From Elymus sibiricus (lineage: Eukaryota > Streptophyta > Magnoliopsida > Poales > Poaceae), in contig CM077666.1 of NCBI GenBank assembly GCA_039707655.1, forward strand, positions 392,045,886 to 392,109,885: a stretch of DNA of 64,000 bases. Direction: 5' to 3'. The notes under the pieces were generated by a model that was not told the DNA's origin, made no database searches, and saw nothing but the letters and a program-made list of their open reading frames with translations. Positions 11,601 to 22,081 of this stretch are shown here, one piece after another. The position numbers and the translations under genes were made by a program. Position 1 is the stretch's first letter, and the number at the start of each line of letters is the position of its first letter.

Positions 11601-12505
11601 TCACATCCGGCAAGTGGAATGTGCCAGTTTTCTGAAACAACTATTCGCAGAGGCAGGCATGCTCCATGACCGTCAAGTTGTTACCAGTCCCAGGATACAA
11701 TCGCATAATATCAGCGGCGTTCTGGTATTCCCAAGTAAATCTCTCTCTCTTCTGCAGCGGCGCGATGCGTCGCCGGAGGAAATCAGCGCCGACCATTTCT
11801 ATGGTCAGCTTGGCGGCCTTGAGGCGGGCGATTCTGTTCAGTGCCGGGCAAAGTTTCGCGTCAGTAACGCCAAGATCGCTCCAATTCTTGCCGCGCTGGA
11901 CTCTCATTGTGCGCGGTATGCAGAACTGAGGGAAATCATTTTCCTGGATCCAGCACCATTCTGCCCTCCACTCATCCCATTTGAGGTGGAGCTGCCCGGC
12001 AAGGTACTGGCCCTTGGTTTTTGCCCTGGGGATCCATGTCACGCTGCCGGAGAGCGACTTGTCTTCGATACGGGGAACGAAGAAGTGGCGGAACAGATCC
12101 ACATTGGGGGCAACTCCGATGGGCAAAAACCGCCATGCAAGTCATCGCATTTGGAGTGAAATCCAGCAGTCTGAACCCAAAACTGAACATCATGGCACTG
12201 AAGAAGTCTGAGAATGGGGGAACCAGACCGCAATAAAAATAAGCGCAGAAGAATGGATACGAATCTGCGGGGTCCTTGTCGCCTTCAGAAAGCACCACAG
12301 GGGCCTTGTGATCCTTGGTGTCCCTTCCCCACATGTACGCGTACCTCTTGATCAGCTCGTTGCCATCCATGGAATACGGCAAGAAGATCGCGTTTTCCCT
12401 CTGCCACTTCTCCAGCTCTTCCAACGCCTTCTTCTTCTCCTCCGCCTTGGGGTCGAGCGGCTTGGCGGGCTTCTTCCCCGCCGCGTCGGCTCTCTTGGGC
12501 GCCAT
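8697..12505 (-). pseudogene. Spliced antisense ORF (aORF) of the Tat-like element, Transposase_28-like N-terminus and coiled-coil C-terminus
   Basis: Read on the minus strand, coding starts at the ATG at 12,505 (MAPKRADAAGKK). The first exon carries the 'putative gypsy-type transposon' domain: KWQRENAIFLPYSMDG, then FSFGFRLLDFTPNAM, then FRHFFVPRIEDKSLSG. Acidic and Pro-rich linkers follow. Two GT-AG introns are supported: 10,810-10,888 (GTAAGT...TTGACAG) and 10,283-10,389 (GTAATC...TCCACAG), the second with exact frame continuity. The last exon holds a long coiled coil (about 9,080-9,770) and a folded C-terminus ending at 8,697. Damage: frameshifts near 12,126 and at a G run (10,693-10,698), and in-frame stops at 11,641, 11,530, 11,200, 9,819 and 9,078. 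Such antisense genes between pol and 3' LTR are known in Tat elements; their function is not established. Confidence 0.7.
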
Positions 12506-12697
12506 CAGGACTCGGGAGGAAGAAGAAGGTCGAGGTGAGGTGCGAATTGATGGTGGCGGCAGCGAAAAGGGGGCTCTGGCAGAAGGAAGAAGATGAAGCA
12601 AGGGAAGGCAGGGGCGAATGAGCAGCGCCTCCTCGCGGTTGCCTTTTTATGGGGAAGGTGCGAGGGGGCTGGCTCTTCACTGTTTACCCCAGCAGCA

Positions 12698-12707
12698 CTT
12701 TTTATAG
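12698..12707 (-). promoter_or_regulatory. TATA box of the antisense gene
   Basis: CTATAAAAAG on the minus strand lies about 195 nt upstream of the aORF ATG. A second, CCATAAAAAGG, lies near 12,645. Together with clean introns this suggests the antisense gene had its own promoter. Confidence 0.45.
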
Positions 12708-12885
12708 GCGCACCACAATGGAACAACCGGAACAATCCACATTCCCACGTCCCGCATTTAATGCGTGGATTAGACGTGCGTCAGGATAACCATAATGATG
12801 AAAATTACAGCAGCGGTTTTCCCGCCGCGTGTCTGTGCACTGTTTGGGCCTAGCCCAACGATGCTTCGGACGCGCATATGGCTTA

Positions 12886-12899
12886 GGCCCGGGGGCTCC
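12886..12899 (+). other. Polypurine tract of the Tat-like element
   Basis: GGCCCGGGGGCTCC directly precedes the TG of the LTR, fixing plus-strand orientation of the element, opposite to the antisense gene. Confidence 0.6.
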
Positions 12900-13801
12900 T
12901 GTCGGTGTATAAAACATGGGTATTTTATACCCTGACTTATGCACAGACGGTAGCAGCCTCCTTGCCGGCCAATGCTTGCCGGAACCTGCCAAACAACAAG
13001 ATTCAAAATTCAGTTGCAGAAGCCACTGGAGAGGAGTTCAAGACGAAGCATCAACGAGCACTCAACTAAGTACTGAAGATAAAGACATTTCTTGCCGGCA
13101 CGGTTGAGTCGGCAAGGTGAAGACGCGGCAAGCTCCGTGCCGGCAAGGTGAAGACCCGGCAAGCTCCGTGCCGGCAAGCTTTCGCCACCTCATCAGCGCT
13201 CCACCTCACCGGGCAGCTAGTCGCTAATCGGTGAGGTGTCGACCGCGCAGGCTGGTTGGTGAGATTTGTCGGGCACGTGTCAGCATGCAGGGAGAAGATT
13301 TGCCTGTAATGACACCCGTCCAGAAGGCGTGTCAAAACAATACGGGGTAGCTAGGGGAGCGGTGCAGAAACCTTGCCGGGGCTACCTCTCCGCATGGCAC
13401 CTAATGGAGCATTTAATGTTTTTGTCCTAAATTGGCAGAGTTAGGTATGATAGCACTGTTTGCTATCTAATCACTATATAATGACTGTTTTGCCACTGTG
13501 GTAACCCCTTGAGCTATAAAAGGAGGGCCAGGGCAACAGTTAGGTCAGATCCTTTTTCAAACACTAGCACGTCTTGCATGTGAAGCTGCTTTCTCCGCAC
13601 CTTGCCGGGAGAAGCGCTCCTTGTACTTGTGCTCTCACACATCCAATACACCAAAGCAGGAGTAGGGTTTTACACCTCGCGGTGGCCCGAACCTGGGTAA
13701 ATCCCTTGCGTTCTCTGTTGATTCTGCTCTTTGTGCATGTTGATCTCCCCTGCTGAACCACAAGGGGCTAGATGGCCCCATAGATGGTCGTCCCCACGAC
13801 A
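12900..13801 (+). repeat. 3' LTR of the Tat-like element
   Basis: It begins TGTCGGTGTATAAAAC and ends CCCACGACA (902 bp). A TATA box (TATAAAA, 13,515-13,521) and the CGAACCTGGGTAAA phrase lie in the usual order. The following bases GGTAT are the presumed target duplication; its mate would be left of the window. The sequence on its right is mid-pol of another element, so this LTR marks a nested insertion. Confidence 0.75.
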
Positions 13802-15310
13802 GGTATTGAAGTTGATAAAGCTAAAGTTGATGCTATTGAGAAAATGCCATGTCCTAAAGATATCAAAGGTATAAGAAGTTTCCTTGGTCATGCTGGTTTT
13901 TATAGAAGGTTTATAAAAGACTTCTCTAAAATTTCTAGGCCTCTTACTAATCTCTTGCAAAAAGATGTTCCATTTGTTTTTGATGATGATTGCGTAGAAG
14001 CCTTTGAAATTCTTAAGAAAGACTTAATTTCTACACCTATTGTTCAACCACCTGATTGGAACCTACCTTTTGAAATTATGTGTGATGCTAGTGATTATGA
14101 TGTAGGAGCTGTGCTAGGACAAAGAGTTGATAAGAAATTAAATGTTATCCATTATGCTAGTAAAACTCTAGACAGTGCTCAAAGAAATTATTCTACTACT
14201 AAGAAAGAATTTTTAGCAGTTGTGTTTGCATGTGATAAATTTAGACCTTACATTGTTGATTCCAAAGTTACTATTCACACTGATCATGCTGCTATTAAAT
14301 ATCTTATGGAAAACAAAGATGCTAAACCTAGACTTATTAGGTGGGTTCTTTTGCTACAAGAATTTGATTTGCATATTGTAGATAGAAAGGGAGCTGAGAA
14401 TCCCGTAGCTGATAATTTGTCTAGAATGGAAAATGTTCTCGATGACCCACTTCCTATTAATGATGATTTTCCTGATGAACAGTTAGCTGTGATAAATGCT
14501 TCTCGTAATACTCTTTGGTATGCAGACTATGCTAATTACATTGTTGCTAAATATATACCACCCAGTTTCACATACCAACAAAAGAAAAAGTTTTTCTTTG
14601 ATTTAAGACATTACTTTTGGGATGACCCACACTTATATAAAGAAGGAGTAGATGGTGTTATTAGACGTTGTGTACCTGAGCACGAACATGAACAAATCCT
14701 ACGTAAGTGTCACTCCGAGGCATATTGAGGACACCATGCGGGAGACAGAACTGCACACAAGGTATTACAATCTGGTTTTTATTGGCCTACTCTTTTCAAA
14801 GATGCACGTAAGTTTGTCCTTTCTTGTGATGAATGTCAAAGAATTGGTAATGTTGGTAGACGTCAGGAAATGCCTATGAATTATTCACTTGTTATTGAAC
14901 CATTTGATGTTTGGGGTTTTGATTATATGGGACCTTTTCCTAAATCCAATGGGTATACTCATATTTTAGTTGATGTTGATTACGTTACTAAGTGGGTAGA
15001 AGCTATTCTAACTAGTAGTGCTGATCATAACACTTCCATTAAAATGCTTAAAGAAGTTATATTTCCGAGGTTTGGAGTCCCTAGATATTTAATGACTGAT
15101 GGTGGTTCACATTTTATTCATGGTGCTTTCCGTAAATTGCTTGCTAAATATGATGTTAATCATAGAATTGCATCTCCTTATCATCCTCAGTCTAGTGGCC
15201 AAGTTGAATTAACTAATAGAGAAATAAAATTGATTTTGCAAAAGACCGTTAATAGATCCAGAAAGAATTGGTCTAAGAAACTTGATGATGCACTATGGGC
15301 TTACAGAACT
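13802..15310 (+). pseudogene. pol: Athila-like pol, part 1: end of reverse transcriptase, RNase H, integrase N-terminus and core
   Basis: One frame reads through the RT thumb/connection ([20 protein letters not shown]), RNase H ([17 protein letters not shown] with the catalytic Asp, then [13 protein letters not shown]), the H2C2 zinc-binding module (HSEAY...GHHAGDR...C-X2-C) and the integrase core, with its Asp in WGFDYMGPF, Asp in [10 protein letters not shown] and Glu in [17 protein letters not shown] at 14,726-14,728 interrupts the zinc-binding module. The 5' part of RT is missing because the Tat-like element inserted there. The frame stops at the GAACT duplication of the element at 15,311 and resumes in frame at 21,196. 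No functional polyprotein can be made. Confidence 0.9.
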
Positions 15311-15852
15311 TGTCGGGGATATAACCCCTGGATATAACCCGCCCGTTTAGGGCCGGGTCACTATACGGTGACTTAGAAGAAGGCTTCTACAGGTGGGCCG
15401 CGGCGATCCAGAAGACCGGAGTTCAGAGGATAAGCCGCCCAGGGGAGGCTGGCTCACGGCCCAGAGCTTTTCCATCTAAGGCGCCTAAAGAGTTTCCTTA
15501 CTTGTGAAACAAGATGAGTAGGAATTAGAGTATGACACGGGTTGTCTCTTCGACCCGGACTCTGTTGTAGACCCAGGGCCCCGACCTGTATATAAAGGCG
15601 AGCCCCTGAGGCGGAAAATGATGGGTTACAAGCTCTCAAGTACTAGGTTAGCCAAGTCGCACCCTTGTAATCGAGATCATTATCAATACAACCAAAGCAG
15701 GACGTAGGCTATTACCTCCACCGTGAGGGGCCGAACCTGGGTAAACCCTTGTCTCTCGATTCCGATCAACCCCATTCGAGTTACCACCTAGCTACGATGG
15801 CCTCACGACTAAGTCCTTTCACGAGGACATCTGCCGTGACAAAACCACGACA
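15311..15852 (+). repeat. 5' LTR of the LARD-like element
   Basis: TGTCGGGGATATAAC...ACCACGACA with a TATA box TATATAAAG at 15,589-15,597. Near identical to 20,649-21,190. Confidence 0.92.
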
Positions 15853-15853
15853 G

Positions 15854-15872
15854 TTGGCGCCCACCGTGGGGC
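15854..15872 (+). other. Primer-binding site of the LARD-like element
   Basis: TTGGCGCCCACCGTGGGGC begins 1 nt after the 5' LTR. This sequence is common in Tat-like grass elements. I do not assign the tRNA. Confidence 0.65.
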
Positions 15873-16068
15873 TTACGCACGGTGGAGTTGAGTTCTTGGA
15901 GGGATCTTTCTCAGGGATCGAGAAGCTCGCGATTGACCGGATTCAGATTTCGATTGGTCCGATCTTCATCAACAATGGTGGCAACCCGCCGTATCAACAC
16001 CCGGCTCACAACGCCGCAGCAATTCATCAGGTCATTCTGAATATACAACTGCTCAGCTGTCCGTCCGT

Positions 16069-16693
16069 ACCGGCTCACAACACCGCGGCCGACTCGCTCG
16101 CCCCCGCCGGCTCACAACGCCGCGGCCAACTCGCGCGCCCAAGCCGGTTTACAATGCCGCAGCCGACTCGCACGTTCATCCAACAAAAATACCAGGTGCT
16201 ATTCGCCCAATCTGTTTTCAGTATATATTAATTCATCCGAGAACAATTACTCTGCCCGGTAAAGTTTTTACGCAGGATAATTATTCATCACAAAAGTGGT
16301 GTTATGCCGCTGTTACGGAGCGCGCACCAGCATCATTTTACACTGGTGTTTGTTCATGCCGCGTTGCTCGATGGACACGCGAATAAACCGCCGCTTCCGC
16401 GATTCAGTCTACATCAACACGCCAGGCGACTCCCTCATCCGCGCTGGCTTACAACGCCGCGGCCGACTCGCGCGTCCGCGCTGGCTTCCAACGCCGCGAC
16501 CGACTCGCGCGTCCGCGCCGGCCTACAACGCCACGGACGACTCGCGCAGGCCACCGCCCCTTCGGATGACTCGCACGTCCGCGCCGGCTTCCAACGCCGC
16601 GGCCGACTCGCACGTCCGCACCGACTTCCAACACCGCGGCCGACTCATACATCCGCACAGGTTTCCAATGCCGTGATCGACTCCCGCGTCTAC
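16069..16693. repeat. 37-bp GC-rich minisatellite in two blocks
   Basis: A unit like GCTGGCTTCCAACGCCGCGG continuing CCGACTCGCGCGTCCGC recurs at starts 16,069, 16,107, 16,144 and again at 16,443, 16,480, 16,517, 16,583, 16,620, 16,657. Spacing is 37 bp except where a partial unit intervenes. Overlapping ORFs on both strands are by-products of the repeat. Confidence 0.75.
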
Positions 16694-18860
16694 ATCAACA
16701 CACCAGGGCCGTGCCCGTTCGCCTGAGCTGCCCAACGGACGCGCGCAGGCCGCCGCCACTGCAGCCCGGTCTACTCAGACAAACTGGAGCAAAAAAGAAA
16801 TATATGTCTATTATCAGCCTTCACCCGCGCCATTTTGCCCAATGGATAGGCGCATTGGTCTTCCATCCCCACGGTCCGATCTGCTTCAGCACGTCAAAGA
16901 AACAGGAGAGTCGGCCACAGACGAATCGTCTCTGAAAAAGCTAGGTGAGCCAGCTACTGTTTGAGCCGGCAATTCACAGCCAGCAAAGAAAAAAGAATCC
17001 GACCCTGGAGGAGCCAGGAGAGACAGACCAAGAGGCGTACGAAATCACTTTGGGCAAAAAATGTCCCTGCAAGATCATCAACTCGCCGCATCGCCTCCGG
17101 CTTCGATAAATTCCAGTTTGCAGCTGTCAACTGTACGCCGGTTTATGCCACATCCAAGTACAAAGAATCTCAAGCCGGCTCCTTGAGTCAACTTAAGACT
17201 CGGGGGCTACACAGATATGACTCGGCGGATTTGGCCGGTTTTAACAAGTACAAGAACCCCGGGTCATTGAAGGGAAGACAACCCGGTCCCGGGGACTGCT
17301 GCTTTATTTGTGAAAAGATAAAGGTTGCCAAAAAGGACTGGCTGCCATGATGCGCAGTTCAAACATGGGTACCCTGCCATATTAGCAAAAAGACAGGTTA
17401 CCAAAGAAGACTAGTTGCCATGATGCACAGTCTAAACATGGGTATCCTGCTCAATAATGATCAAAGGAATAAAGCCGGCTTATCTGGACCCCAGATGTTT
17501 TGCAGTAGTAGCATTGTCTCCTGTATATCCTATGCTAAGCTTTTCCATGATCATATGGTCACTTGGGGGCTTCCAACTCACCGAGTTTAGCTACCTCACC
17601 CTCTTGACCCGGCAAATAAAATGCCATACTATCTTGGTTAAACCTGCCTGCCTGCTTGATGCTACTCCGACTAGGTGACCCGGTGTACTCTTGACAAGTC
17701 AATCATTTTATGACCCTGAACTTGTCTGGGTTAAAACATCGGTTTAAGTCACGTGAGAGCCGGCTTACAGAGAGCGAGGATAAACCATGGGCTATCACGC
17801 CAGCTTCCTTGAAGCAAGACTCGTCCCTCGAAAGCCGGTCTATAATGTCGTGCCTCGAAAGCCGGCTTATTATTATACTTGTGTTTTAATCTGTTTTTAC
17901 AGGACCCTCTGGTCAAGCATGTCGACCACGAGTCACCGGGTTATAAATACAATAGCTTATTTCCCAGGGTTATGATGCTATCGATCATGAGTCACCACAT
18001 CCTATGGCACTTCGAATTATACTGGCTCAGAATTGCCGGGTTATATTTCTATGACAGAATGCTTGGACAAACGGCCTCTCATTAACAACGCAGATGCAAT
18101 TTTTTACACTTCCAGCAGATTGGCGGGTTAGCTCATCACCGCACCACTTCAAGTGATTATCATACACATACATCATCATACATTTCATCATCATATAATG
18201 CATCATCATCCAATGCATGTCCATATTTGTTTATGTCGCAGGCGCCGGTTTTCAAACCGGGTTACATTGTAACTATGCAGGAACAAACAAATCTTTGATA
18301 GCCAAAATGGCTGGATCTTCGTCATGGCTTATCATAACCAGTATTAAATGATTGAGATATCAATTCTTCTAAATTCCCAGGTTACAAACCCAGCCGGGTC
18401 ACATATAATACCTGGTCATTTAATTGACCGGGTTTTGGGTTATTCAACATGTGCTTTGTAGAAGACTACAACACTTATGAAATTTTTCACACATATTTGC
18501 CGGGTTGCACTGCAACCACGGCCAAGGATTTCTTTCATCGCAAAAGCATCATCAGTTCACAGGCAAAATATTAAAGTACTTGATGGCATTGACGGATTAT
18601 GCAGTTTCACGCTCAAAAACTATTACAAGCCATGATTGGGCTATTTTCTATCAAGTTTTTCACAAGCAAATTCAAGCTTGCAGAGTGATTGATGGTTGAG
18701 ACCCGGCAGATGGATCTGCCGGATTAACATTGGTTTGTTCTCCTTCTGCGGCAGTTGCCGCCGGGTTGTCACTTGCCGGGTCACCAGGATTTATTTGGTG
18801 AGTTGATAATACAAAAAGAGTATACTATCCGGCCAGGCAACCCGGTTCTCGGAGGCTACA
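16694..18860 (+). other. Non-coding internal region of the LARD-like element
   Basis: No gene-like ORF is seen. Words such as GCCGGCTT, GACCCGG and CGGGGGCTAC recur loosely, with a (CATCAT)-rich patch near 18,160-18,210. Confidence 0.5.
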
Positions 18861-20080
18861 GTGGATCTGAGTTTATTCTACAGTGGAAGGAATAGTCCCG
18901 AGTCGCCGCAGGCAATACGACCCGGCACTTGGGGGCTACATTATTCAAGTCAAGATTATATCAAGTATGAAAGTCCCATGTCGATGCACACATGCACCAC
19001 GGCACTTGGGGGCTATACTACTCAGTTCAAAATTTATAACCCATCTCAAGGAGATGAGCTGACCCTTGGGGGTTACAGTAGATCCGATTTTATTCTACAA
19101 CGAAAGGAAAAGTCCCGAGTCGTCGCAGGCAATCGACCCGGCACTTGGGGGCTACATCAGTCCGTTTCATGTCCTACTTTTCATCATAAAGTCCCGAGCC
19201 GCCGCAGGCAATTGACCCGGCACTTGGGGGCTAATGCAAGTTGCTTTTCAAATCATTACATTATCAGAAGACCCGGCTATCTCAAGGAGATGAGTCGGCC
19301 CTTGGGGGCTATAGGTTGTTTTCTATTTAAGTATCGATTCAAGGAAGAACCGGCTCATAATTTTCATAATGACCTGGCCTTTGGGGGCTATAGGTCGCTC
19401 TTTATTCAAGTATGGATTCAAGAAAGAACCGGCTCATCATATTCACAATGACCCGGTCCTTAGGGTCTACGGTCCGTTTTCCATCATTTTCTAAAGTCCC
19501 AGCCCAGTACTATCTTACTGAGCCGACCCTTGGGAGTTACACTATTTGCAGCTATATATCTACAACATTGAAGATTAAGTTCAAGTCCCAAGTTGCTGTA
19601 GGCAAGACAACCCGGCACTTGGGGGCTACACTGGCTGAAGTTCTAGGAGCACAAGACAATTACAAGTCCTAGGTTGTTGAAGGCAAGACAGCCCAGTACT
19701 TGGGGGCTACAGCGTTCAGTTGTTTAAACAGATCATAAGGTCCAAATTAAAGACCCGGCGCATCACATACTGATAAGCCGGCCCTTGGGGGCTACACATG
19801 TGAAATACAAAACATTCAGTTTATGACTGGCGACTCAGAAGAACAGCCTGGATTTCTCCGAAGTTACAACATTTATATTAAAGCAAGTCTTAAGCTATCA
19901 CTACGTTCCCCTCTTAAGACTTGGGGGCTACAGGTAAATATGGATATAAGGGAGGTACACCTTCAAGTCCTCCAAGCTATTCATAGAAAGGCCCGGAAAG
20001 CCGACGCAACAATATCTACAAAAGCAAGTACCAATTCATCACAAGGTGATAAACTCGGAGCTTGGGGGCTACAGTTGATA
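18861..20080 (+). repeat. Tandem array of about 79-bp units each ending in CTTGGGGGCTAC
   Basis: GGGGG of the motif falls at 18,931, 19,008, 19,068, 19,147, 19,226, 19,304, 19,383, then degenerate copies near 19,462 and 19,531, then 19,621, 19,702, 19,787, 19,923 and 20,064. Most steps are 77-81 bp. The motif matches the element's own polypurine tract. A 196-codon plus-strand ORF crossing the array is a product of the repetition. Confidence 0.8.
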
Positions 20081-20635
20081 TATATATTGGAGTTGAAAGA
20101 AAATTCAGATTGACCCGGGCTAGCAAAGCCCGGCCTGGGAGGATCCGCCTTATAAGGATTTGGCCTGAAGAACCCAGGAAGACCTATTGTATGACCCGGT
20201 GTCAGCAACAATCACGACCCGGTATCTTTATAAACCGGCAACTTCGACAAATCGCAACTCGACAAGCTCTACATCCTCAAGCCGGCTGAACATAAGATGA
20301 ATATATTAAATCCAATATTTTCGTCAAGTCAGAGCATTGGAAGCCGATTCAAATGGATTATTTTTTCCCCAATATTTTTCTGCATGAAACCAGCAAGTTG
20401 ATTTTGAAGCTGGCCTATTGATATAACGAAAAAACCCGGATTTTCCAGGAAGGATTCCATTGAATAACTCGGCAAAGATTGACTCGGGTGGGTGTTTTCA
20501 CATAAGGAAATGACAAGGATTGAAGGATGAACAGATACCGGCTCAGAAGGACCATCGACCCGGTGCACAACCTGTCAAAATTTGTTCTTGTTTTATTTTT
20601 TTCAGGATGAGTTTAACATGGATAAATCCAAATTA

Positions 20636-20648
20636 AACTGGGGGCTAA
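20636..20648 (+). other. Polypurine tract of the LARD-like element
   Basis: AACTGGGGGCTAA directly precedes the 3' LTR. Confidence 0.75.
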
Positions 20649-21190
20649 TGTCGGGGATATAACCCCTGGATATAACCCGCCCGTTTAGGGCCGGGTCACT
20701 ATACGGCGACTTAGAAGAAGGCTTCTACAGGTGGGCCGCGGCGATCCAGAAGACCGGAGTTCAGAGGATAAGCCGCCCAGGGGAGGCCGGCTCACGGCCC
20801 AGAGCTTTTCCATCTAAGGCGCCTAAAGAGTTTCCTTACTTGTGAAACAAGATGAGTAGGAATTAGAGTATGACACGGGTCGTCTCTTCGACCCGGACTC
20901 TGTTGTAGACCCAGGGCCCCGGCCTGTATATAAAGGCGAGCCCCTGAGGCGGAAAATGATGGGTTACAAGCTCTCGAGTACTAGGTTAGCCAAGTGGCAC
21001 CCTTGTAATCGAGATCATCATCAATACAACCAAAGCAGGACGTAGGCTATTACCTCCACCGTGAGGGGCCGAACCTGGGTAAACCCTTGTCTCTCGATTC
21101 CGATCAACCCCGTTCGAGTTACCACCTAGGTGCGATGGCCTCATGACTAAGTCCTTTCACGAGGACATCTGGCATGACAAAACCACGACA
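20649..21190 (+). repeat. 3' LTR of the LARD-like element
   Basis: 542 bp, with TATATAAAG at 20,927-20,935. It ends ACCACGACA, followed by the GAACT duplication. Confidence 0.92.
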
Positions 21191-21729
21191 GAACTGCTTA
21201 TAAAAATCCTATGGGTATGTCTCCTTATAAAATGGTTTATAGAAACGCATGTCATTTACCTCTTGAGTTAGAACATAAAGCATATTGGGCAATTAAAGAA
21301 CTTAACTATGATTTCAAACTTGCCGGTGAAAAGAGGTTATTTGATATTAGTTCTTTAGATGAATGGAGAACCCAAGCCTATGAAAATGCCAAGTTGTTTA
21401 AAGAAAAAGTTAAAAGATGGCATGATAAGATAATTCAAAAACGGGAATTTAATGTAGGTGACCATGTTCTATTATACAATTCTCGTTTAGGATTTTTTGC
21501 AGGAAAACTTCTCTCTAAATGGGAAGGACCGTATATCATCGAAGAAGTTTATCGTTCTGGAGCCATCAAAATAAACAACTCCGAAGGCAATAATCCAAGA
21601 GTGGTTAATGGGCAAAGACTTAAACAATATATCTCAGGTACGCCCATTAATGTTGAAACTAATATTATCCAAACAATTACACCGGAAGAGCACATAGAGG
21701 AAACCTTCCGGAACGCTCCAGAATCCTGA
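21191..21729 (+). pseudogene. pol: Athila-like pol, part 2: integrase C-terminus
   Basis: It continues the pol frame after the insertion: AYKNPMGMSPYKMVYRN, then the conserved LPLELEHKAYWAIKELN block and the DNA-binding GDHVLLYNSRLGFFAGKL...KWEGPYIIEEV module, ending at TGA 21,727. There is no chromodomain, consistent with Athila rather than chromovirus lineages. Confidence 0.9.
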
Positions 21730-21794
21730 AAAGGAGTAGGTATATGGTACGGTAAGTAAACCGACTCCAAAACTTCCATAAAAGTACTTTCTGT

Positions 21795-22081
21795 CCATTT
21801 TGGAATATATAAAAAATTAGGAAAATAATAAACAGTCCGAAAAGTGCATGAAGAGGCGACAAGCCTGGGGGCGCGCCCTACCCCCCCCCCCCCCAGGGCG
21901 CGCCTACCAGGCTTGTGGCGCCCTCGTGGACTTTCCCGACTCCGTTTTTCTTCCATATTACTTGTTATGCATGGGAAAAATTCATTATATATACTCACGG
22001 GTGCTTTGACCACCGTATCACAAGTTTCTCCCATGTTCTTGTTTCGTGCTGTTTCCAGTCAGATTTTCGAGGCTAGGCATC
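21795..22081 (+). promoter_or_regulatory. Internal LTR-promoter-like cassette with GC-rich hairpin and TATA box
   Basis: TTTGGAATATATAAAAAAT (from about 21,799) is followed about 60 bp later by an inverted repeat (21,860-21,880 with 21,895-21,916, loop of C's) reading ACAAGCCTGGGGGCGCGCCC. The same two blocks in the same order and spacing lie in this element's LTR at 24,392 and 24,451-24,503. A TATA-like TTATATATAC sits at 21,985-21,994, about 90 nt before the next ORF. Confidence 0.55.

Larger units (their letters stand above)
172..13801 (+). mobile_element. Tat-like Ty3/Gypsy retrotransposon, 3' half, interrupted by a Copia-like element
   Basis: The plus-strand orientation is shown by a purine-rich tract (12,886-12,899) directly before a TG...CA LTR with a TATA box. 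Upstream lies a long minus-strand gene with a Transposase_28-type N-terminus and a coiled-coil C-terminus. An extra antisense ORF between pol and the 3' LTR is a known feature of plant Tat-lineage elements, which is why I assign this lineage. No pol of this element is in the window. The stretch at 172-489 plus 8,226-8,696 shows no coding and was one piece before the Copia-like insertion. The right flank is Athila-type pol. Confidence 0.6.
15311..21190 (+). mobile_element. Large non-coding LTR retrotransposon (LARD-like) inserted in the Athila-like integrase
   Basis: Two 542-bp LTRs flank a 4.8-kb internal region with a primer-binding site and polypurine tract but no recognisable gene. The 5-bp target duplication GAACT is perfect (15,306-15,310 and 21,191-21,195), and removing the element restores the integrase frame. 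About 13 LTR mismatches (about 2.4%) imply an insertion on the order of a million years old under usual grass rates. The internal region is made largely of tandem repeats. LTR words and primer-binding site resemble Tat-type Gypsy elements, which probably supply its enzymes. Confidence 0.9.

Noticed and set aside
11065..12159. 364-codon plus-strand ORF opposite the antisense gene
   Set aside because: The minus strand carries the conserved Transposase_28-like protein; the plus-strand frame is a shadow with no domain.
18160..18215. CRISPR-like short repeats (CATCAT tracts)
   Set aside because: Simple repeats without spacers in a plant retroelement.
18861..19451. 196-codon plus-strand ORF
   Set aside because: It runs through the 79-bp repeat array; its repeated amino-acid pattern is a direct product of the tandem units.
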